From Anisodus tanguticus (taxonomy: Eukaryota; Streptophyta; Magnoliopsida; Solanales; Solanaceae): a stretch of DNA of 64,000 bases. The notes under the pieces are model-generated. The model was not told where the DNA came from and did not search any database. It worked only from the letters and a program-made list of their open reading frames with translations. This document shows, piece after piece, positions 58,101 through 64,000 of the stretch (position 1 is the first letter of the stretch; each line of letters opens with the position of its first letter). Position numbers and translations under genes: made by a program. The stretch lies in assembly GCA_034509755.1 (NCBI GenBank), contig CM067541.1, forward strand, positions 13,380,001 to 13,444,000, read 5' to 3'.

Positions 58101-61100
58101 CTCACTTTTTCTTTTATCTGTGTTTCTCTAGGTTCTTGTGGAACTGTTTATCATGGGATGTGGTACGGATCAGTAAGTTCACCTCTTCTTTATTTATTAT
58201 TCTTTTGCCAAGAGTTCTTTGCCTCTTCTATTCATTAAACTTCCTGGAGACAGAATGTTCTAAGCATTTATTCGTCAAGTATAGTGAAACATTTGTGAGT
58301 TATCATTTACTCCTGGAGCTTATGCTTATAGCCTGTAACACAATGAATAAAACTGGCTTATTGGTCCTATCATATGTGATGTCAAAGAAGTTTCTCTAAG
58401 CCAGTATTTGTGTTGTACATAATGATGTCTTTGCCGTGCAGGATGTCGCTGTTAAAGTGTTCTCCAAGCAAGAATATTCTGATGAAGTGATATATTCCTT
58501 CAAACAGGAGGTCGGTCTGTTTGTCATAAATATTTCATGAAATGTGTTTGCTTTTTTTTTTTCTTTTCCTGATTGAAAATTATTTTTTAAAGGACTTTAA
58601 GCTATATGGCAGTAATAATGATAGTCTTTCCACATATTTCGTAGAAATTTACATAAAATTGCTGTAGCTTTTTATGAGGTCAGTGAACCAAGGTCAAAAT
58701 TCACCAACAATGTATGCTCTCCGTCACTGTGATTTCTCGGAAATTTGAGCCTTTGTGTAATAAATCCCAGTTAATGCAGGACCAATGTGAAGAGTAATCT
58801 ACAAATGATTAGAATTAAATGCGTGTAAAACAAAATACTACCATTTCCTGTTCATTAGAAACTATCACAATAAGATCCACTTCATGTGACTATCTGACTT
58901 TCTATGTTGTAAGTTGTAAAACTTATTAAAATGCTAATAGTGAATCAAGTTTATTATAATGAAATGACTCATTCATAGAATTGTTTTTGTGCTTGATATT
59001 ATTGCATGTAGACTTAAGCTTAATGCTTTTCACTTTCTAATTCAAGTATGGTTACTAACATTATGCTAGGACCAGAAGCATCTCTGACAGGCCTTGTGCT
59101 TTACTTTTTGTTTTTGAAGATCTCCCTTATGAAAAGACTTCGACATCCAAATATTCTTCTATTCATGGGTGCAGTTACTTCGCCGCAACGCCTCTGCATT
59201 GTCACAGAGTTCCTGCCACGGTAAATCCACTTTCTTCTTTACGCTGAATAACCTGTTCAATTTGTTTTGCACCTATTCCTTGCCACTGTATCAGTATTTT
59301 TGTGTGTTATTGATAAACCATTTCACCTTTTCCGTTATTGCAGGGGAAGTTTGTTCAGGCTATTACAGAAGAACTCATCCAAATTAGAATGGAGACGACG
59401 AATCCACATGGCTTTAGACGTAGTAAGTTCCTAAGAGATCTGTAATACCAGTAATATTACTCCCCCCGTTCCAATTTATGTGGCATACTTTCCTTTTTAG
59501 TTTGTTCCAGAAAGAATGTCACCTTTTTCTAATTAGAAACAACTTAAATTTAAAATTCCTTTTTTACCTTTAATGAAATGATTTATTGCCACACAAATGT
59601 CTTAAGGTTTTTTTAGACCACAAATTTTAAAAGTCTCTTTATTAAATTTTGTTCTAGTATACGATGCCACATAAATTAGGACAGAGGGAGTAACTATTAC
59701 CAAGAATAACATCCATTATTTTGACTGGATTTGCATTCGCCATATCATTTTCCTTTTTTTTAATCATTTGCTTCATGTATAGCTGCTCATCAAATTCTTT
59801 TTATGAGTACTATAATTTTTATCTGAGATATTTGTTGTTACCAGGGTTATTCTTTTAGGCTAACTATCATGTTTCGTTTTTGCTGCTTCTTTCAGGCTCG
59901 TGGCATGAACTATCTTCATCATCTTACCCCTCCTATAGTTCATCGCGACTTGAAGTCTTCAAATCTTCTTGTGGACAAGAACTGGACTGTTAAGGTTTGG
60001 CTTCAGTTCATTTGACTGTCATTTTTTCTACTAAAGAGCTTTTAATATGTTGAAAAAAATTCTCACCATACATATCGATAGGTTGGGGACTTTGGTCTGT
60101 CACGTCTTAAACATGAAACATATCTAGCAACAAAGACGGGTAAAGGAACGGTATTCAGCTTGACCTCAAGAACTCTCTTTCTTACTCTATCAGTATGAGC
60201 TATTTTCATTCACCTATGGTGTTGGAACTTCATATGACTTTCTACATCAATTCTCATGCAGCCTCAATGGATGGCTCCAGAAGTTCTTCGCAATGAACTT
60301 TCAGATGAGAAGTATGCCAACTATGAGATATATGCAGTTTTATGCAGATTTTTCTGAATATCTTAACGATATTGATCCTTCTTTGAATGTGCATTTAGGT
60401 CTGATGTATACAGTTTCGGAGTGATACTATGGGAACTCGCCACTGAAAAAATCCCTTGGGATAACCTCAACACAATGCAGGTATTGTCATCTAACTGAAA
60501 TCTCACATGGACAACATTCCTCAGTCCTCACGCATTAGAAAAGTAAAACATAAAAGTGGATTATTTTTCATCATATGGTGGTATTAAAAGAACAACTCTT
60601 TTTACAGGTGATCGGAGCTGTAGGATTCATGAATCAGCGGCTAGATATCCCAAAGGATGTTCATCCACAGTTGGCTTCTATTATCGAGAGCTGTTGGCAT
60701 AGGTTTGCATCTTAGTTCTTTTGCCATCATAATTTGTTTTGCTGAAGCAAATAGCCTTAAGAGGAAGACATTGTCACGTCAAAACATGAATTATTCTTAT
60801 TATTTTTTGGAACTTCCAAGGCCCTTAATATTCAAATTTGTTCTCAAGTTATAATGAACTCGTCCTTACAAAATCTGACATCAAAACACACCCAAGGGTG
60901 TGACCTAGTGGTCACTGGTCAATGAAGTGGGTTAGAGAACCATAAGGTCTCGGCTCAAATCCATCAAAGACAAAAACACTAGCATCTGTCTTCGCCTTGG
61001 TGGACAGAGTTACCTAGTATCTGTTGCTGGTGGGAGGTGGCAAGGTATCCTTGGAATTAGTCGAGGTGCGCCCAAGTTGGCTTGCACACCATGGTTATCA

Positions 61101-61644
61101 AAAAAAAAACTTGACATCAAAACATATTCAATAATCTTGCTTGATAATCTGAGAGAAATTAAAGTAGAAGTTAATGGGAACAATATGTAACCTGGTTTAG
61201 CCTCTTGATATTAGTTCATATTTGGTGTCTAGGACATTATGATATCTTTAAGAATGAAACATTTTCAGGAAAAGGAGTTTGGAGTTCAGTGCATCTTTTT
61301 TACAAGTGACTAATAAGTATTATCGGCTAAATTTGATTCTCTGACTAATATTTAGATAAATCTGTCTCATCCCTAGCAACCATTTTGCTTTGAATCACAT
61401 TGATTCTACACATCTTTTGAAACTGAGCTGTATAAATGGAGCAACATGACTCCAACTTGCTTGGGGTTGAGGTCTATCGTCGTTATTCTGAAATGAGCTG
61501 ATATGCAACTTTTTATGTTTTGTCCAACTCAGTGAGCCACAATGTCGTCCTTCATTCCAAGAGTTGGTGGAGAAACTTAAGGATCTGCTGAGACAGTACG
61601 TTATTCAGGCGCAGGCAGGACGTAGCAGCCAGAAGGAACAGTAA
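55199..61644 (+). CDS. PAS-domain Raf-like MAP kinase kinase kinase (kinase B), one frameshift in exon 1
   Basis: A serine/threonine kinase of the plant PAS-Raf group (Arabidopsis RAF7-RAF12; RAF10 and RAF11 act in ABA and seed responses). Exons: 55199-55613, 56142-56553, 57230-57839, 58132-58172, 58442-58510, 59120-59220, 59344-59422, 59896-59994, 60082-60150, 60262-60311, 60399-60480, 60608-60702, 61533-61644; every junction is GT-AG and in phase. The PAS domain spans exons 1-2 (SMGQVVHILDLDGRIIYW, then NQTAEKLYGYSAAEALGRDL). A Ser-rich linker is in exon 3. The kinase domain runs from GEGSCGTVYHG with VAVK, HRDLKSSNLL, DFGLSRL and WMAPEVL to the end SSQKEQ. One A is missing near 55266 (attcag-aattgg), throwing the first 23 codons out of frame. 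With that base the exons give 744 residues. As given, a start at the in-frame ATG 55303 would lose only the N-terminal coil. Either a recent mutation or a sequence error. Confidence 0.92.
55721..56021. mobile_element. Tourist-like MITE in kinase B intron 1
   Basis: The inverted ends ggggttgtctggttgatggtta and taaccagcaaccaaacgacccc are flanked by a clean TAA duplication (55718-55720, 56022-56024), as for PIF/Harbinger. It is the same family as 11717-12111. Kinase A intron 1 lacks it. Confidence 0.85.
56594..57146. mobile_element. MULE-like MITE in kinase B intron 2
   Basis: The inverted ends taagttgctcggactc and gagtccgagaaactta are flanked by a 9-bp duplication GGTTTTCTT (56585-56593, 57147-57155). 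It is the family of 7323-7769 in the opposite orientation (cacccatgttttgtcgacac near its right end). Kinase A intron 2 has no copy. Confidence 0.82.
59460..59690. mobile_element. Stowaway-like MITE in kinase B intron 7
   Basis: The inverted ends ctccccccgttccaatttat and ataaattaggacagagggag have TA on each side (59458-59459, 59691-59692). The internal phrase ctttcctttttagt is shared with 9016-9249. Kinase A intron 7 lacks it. Confidence 0.85.
60889..61111 (+). mobile_element. TS-type SINE in kinase B intron 12
   Basis: It begins cacccaagggtgtgacctag, with an A box (gtgtgacctagtggtcactg) and B box (ggtctcggctcaaatcc). It ends ccatggttatc plus an A-run, the classical TS SINE end. The target duplication TGACATCAAAACA is perfect (60876-60888, 61112-61124). 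It is a well-preserved copy. Confidence 0.9.
61440..61490 (+). repeat. Retroposon tail fragment
   Basis: The phrase gactccaacttgcttggggt followed by tgaggtctatcgtcgtt is a diverged version of a tail common to plant SINE or LINE copies. No 5' part or target duplication was seen. Confidence 0.35.
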
Positions 61645-62738
61645 ATACAAATACTGGCATTTGTGGTTGAGTTTCATTTGCTGATTGCATTGCTAACTCT
61701 TCAAGATTTTATGGCTGTCGCATGAAAGTTGGTCATCGGTCAGAGCTCACAAATTGCTTGTGTTGTCGGATCCTACGTTCAGAGGCTAAATGTTAGGGTT
61801 GCAGTCAACTCATTGACAAAAGAAATTTGATGGAGAGAAATCAGCTGCCTTTTATTGGAGTCGAGTCAGTACTTGTTAACCGACTACATGAGTCTTAACA
61901 TGATTCTTGTTCAGTGAATTCACAGTTTCGCCTTGGTTGTTATCTTGTGTGAAGTGAATTCGCCTTCAACTCGTGGGTTTTATAAGGTTACAACACTCAA
62001 ATATTTGTATATTGAGTGAGAAATTAGATGAAATTGAGTTTCTTCTTTTGCTGTTGCTCCTTTGAATACTACCTTTAATTTGGCTTGTTTAGGGACTAGG
62101 ATCAAACAAGGCAGTGGTCAATTGAGGAAATACCATTTTGAAGCCTCCATTGAAGTTTAACTGAGATTGAATCCGTAATAAGAGAATATCCTTCATCCAT
62201 ACAAGGCATTTTCACATTTTTTTACTGATAACATGGTGTTCAGGTCAACTTCCACGGACCTCAATTATTTCATTAGATACCTTTTATCTACCGTTAACAC
62301 ATGCGCTGGATAACTTTGCCGACTATGGCATATGCATTATGGGAAGAAATCACTTGTAGCATAATTTTTTGCTCGCTGGTAACTTGAACCTAGTCTTGAC
62401 CCACTTTACTGATTGATCCTTAGGACAGACCCTTGGATATTTTCAGAAATACTTTACAGCATTTCAGCATAGTTTTATTTTAAGAGTTGAATATAAGACA
62501 TGAAAAATGGGTGACCTGAAAGAATGAGTCCTAACATAACCAAGATTTCCCTCAAACTTGCTCATTAGTCATGTCCAGTTTTTCACTTCAGTATTAATTA
62601 CCAATACAATTGAAAGACAGTCAACAGATCAAAGTTACATATATAGCATGAACATTTAATAGCCTCTTCGCTAGTACATTACAGAATCGAAGGGGGAAAA
62701 TCCCGGTACTGTTTTCTTCTCATCTTTTTGCACGGACA
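61645..62738. other. Kinase B 3' UTR and spacer to HYPK
   Basis: The first ~220 bases are the kinase 3' flank (shared with 40406-40516 in copy A). After about 61862 the sequence is unique, which is expected of the original right flank of the duplication. No gene was seen up to the HYPK stop codon. The two genes converge here. Confidence 0.55.
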
Positions 62739-62966
62739 CTAGTTGAGCAAATGTCGTATTGCAGCTACAGCATCACCTTTATGCTCTCTCAGAGTCCTTT
62801 CAGCAACCTTCTTGTCCACCTATTCCACAATTGAAACTACGTCAGAGATTTAAAATAAATCAACAGAAACAACAGTTGTAGATGTAAGAGGAAACCGACC
62901 TCTAGTTCATTTGCAATTATATCAATATCAGCAGCATTAATCTTAACAGCAGCTAGTTCCTTTTCC
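62739..62966 (-). CDS. HYPK: HYPK (huntingtin-interacting protein K homologue), last two exons
   Basis: HYPK binds and tunes the ribosome-associated N-terminal acetyltransferase NatA. Only the C-terminal UBA-like (NACA-UBA type) domain is in the window, on the minus strand. The last exon 62739-62819 reads VDKKVAERTLREHKGDAVAA and IRHLLN, then a stop. The exon before it, 62900-62966, reads EKELAAVKINAADIDIIANE plus LE. The splice sites (CAG at the 5' end, GT and AG between) and phase fit. The N-terminal exon(s) were not recognised in 63065-64000 and probably lie beyond the right edge. It is convergent with kinase B, and the same neighbour is next to the PAS-Raf cluster in Arabidopsis (At3g06610). 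Confidence 0.88.
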
Positions 62967-62986
62967 CTGTAATAGACACAATTCTT

Positions 62987-63053
62987 TTTTTTTTTGATAA
63001 CCAAGGATTAGGACTACTTCACAAGAAGCATTAGACGTCCTGGAGGTAATAGC
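62987..63053 (-). mobile_element. 5'-truncated TS-type SINE in a HYPK intron, reversed
   Basis: On the plus strand a T-run is followed by gataaccaaggattagg ... tcctggaggtaatagc, the reverse complement of a TS SINE end. A perfect 11-bp duplication ACACAATTCTT flanks it (62976-62986 and 63054-63064). Confidence 0.75.
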
Positions 63054-63064
63054 ACACAATTCTT

Positions 63065-64000
63065 GATGTCATCTAATATACACACGAAAAGGTACTATCG
63101 ATGTTAATATAAATGTCATATAGTCGTGTCAGATATATATTTTTTTGGTTCTATTTTTCCTTTTTCCTTTTGAGGATCTGAGAGACAATAGACTAAATCT
63201 TAGTTATCATGGCAGCAATTCCACTCTTATCATTTTCAACTTCGAGTATTGCATTTGAGATCAATAAACTCATATTCACTATTTTGTTATTTGATTTCCA
63301 TGATTGAATAGCTCTTCATTTCCCTTCAATGCACGTATAATAAGCATGAGAAGACATCGCAAACAAATTCTTCTTTTTTTTGTTGATAAGGTAAGATTTT
63401 GACATCCCAAACAAATTCAATTATTTAATTTGGATAAACTAAAAGTCCCTTGCACACATCAACAAACAATGCTTCCCAAATTCAATTAGTATTTAATTTG
63501 GATAAACTAAATGTCCCAAACAAAACTTGTGGACTTCAAACTCATTTCATAATCAGATAAGGTTAACCAAATTGGAGTTTACAGGCAATGCTTCCCAAAT
63601 TTCGAGTAATGATTTGAAAGCTAAATAAATGCAACTTCACATTATCAATCAATCAAAACACTCGTCAACTCTCGTGAAGCAACAAATTCAACTAATTATC
63701 CAGTACAAACACCTTTTACATAAACAGACAAGAATCATGGATAAGATTAACAAAAGAGATTTATGATTTACAACAATATATAAATATAATTAGATGTTCT
63801 TTGTCAACAACAACATACCCAGTGAAATCCCACAACGTGGGGTCTGATGAGGGTAGTTCTTTGTCATTGTAGATATTTAGAAACAAGTCTCAAACGTTTA
63901 AAATTATAAAAATTATACAAAGTATATCATCATAATGTCCAAGTATGCAAATCTTATTTTCAAAAATGAGGAAATAACGTCTGAAATCACTTTGATGTAT
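63065..64000 (-). other. HYPK intron or upstream region, no exon recognised
   Basis: AT-rich sequence. A ~45-bp phrase (tttaatttggataaactaaa...gtccc) occurs twice, near 63425 and 63490. A truncated reversed Au-type SINE tail lies at 63805-63858 (caacaacaacatacccagtg, then aaatcccacaacgtggggtc). No further HYPK exon was identified. Confidence 0.45.

Overview
The window is nuclear DNA from a eudicot, most probably a Solanaceae species. It has GT-AG split plant genes and is packed with LTR retrotransposons. It also carries the SINE families typical of the Solanaceae (TS-like, Au-like, and a 'ggcagcccggtgcactaagc' family), Stowaway- and Tourist-like MITEs and hAT-like elements. The genus cannot be fixed from sequence alone. 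No rRNA, tRNA or CRISPR was seen.

Only three host genes look real. (1) ACLB, the beta subunit of cytosolic ATP-citrate lyase, + strand, 16 exons, 7864-12722; the exons sum to exactly 608 codons plus stop. (2) A PAS-domain Raf-like MAPKKK (RAF7-RAF12 type), + strand, 13 exons, 55199-61644. Its kinase domain is intact, but one base is missing in exon 1. (3) The 3' exons of HYPK, the NatA-associated UBA-like protein, - strand, 62739-62966, running off the right edge.

The central fact is a tandem duplication. The unit runs from inside ACLB exon 5 to the 3' flank of the kinase gene. It gives the order ACLB / kinase A (dead, 21358-40405) / junction near 40516-40540 / ACLB' (truncated and dead, 40533-42060) / kinase B (55199-61644) / HYPK. 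Kinase A and ACLB' decayed, so one structurally complete gene of each kind remains. From memory, Arabidopsis has the same neighbourhood (At3g06610 HYPK, At3g06620-06640 PAS-Raf kinases, At3g06650 ACLB-1; also At5g49460 ACLB-2 next to At5g49470 RAF10), so this looks like an old conserved block.

Layout. 1-6134: copia element with ~1.3-kb LTRs whose 3' LTR abuts the ACLB leader. 6135-7863: ACLB leader, probably with a 5'-UTR intron, plus a MULE-like MITE. 7864-12722: ACLB with Stowaway, Tourist, SINE and other MITE insertions in its introns. 12.7-21.3 kb: SINE relic, 1-kb hAT-like element, LINE relic, gypsy LTR stub and a second truncated copia of the first family. 21.4-40.4 kb: dead kinase A, its introns filled by a 6.8-kb copia element (25362-32136, TSD GTTTT), a gypsy solo LTR nested in that element's 3' LTR (30037-31828, TSD GAAAG), a SINE, a deleted gypsy element (33037-39641) and a copia LTR fragment. 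40.5-42.1 kb: ACLB'. 42585-48271: copia element on the - strand with near-identical 206-bp LTRs and TSD ATAAA, interrupted by an 818-bp hAT-like element. 48.3-54.3 kb: AT-rich, no gene seen. 54.35-55.2 kb: serially duplicated kinase leader. 55.2-61.6 kb: kinase B. 62.7-63.0 kb: HYPK exons.

I saw no undescribed molecular machine. The most interesting points are the duplication with reciprocal gene death, the conserved gene neighbourhood, the multiplied kinase leader, and an odd CAG/CTG-to-CG pattern in the first retrotransposon that may be an assembly artefact.
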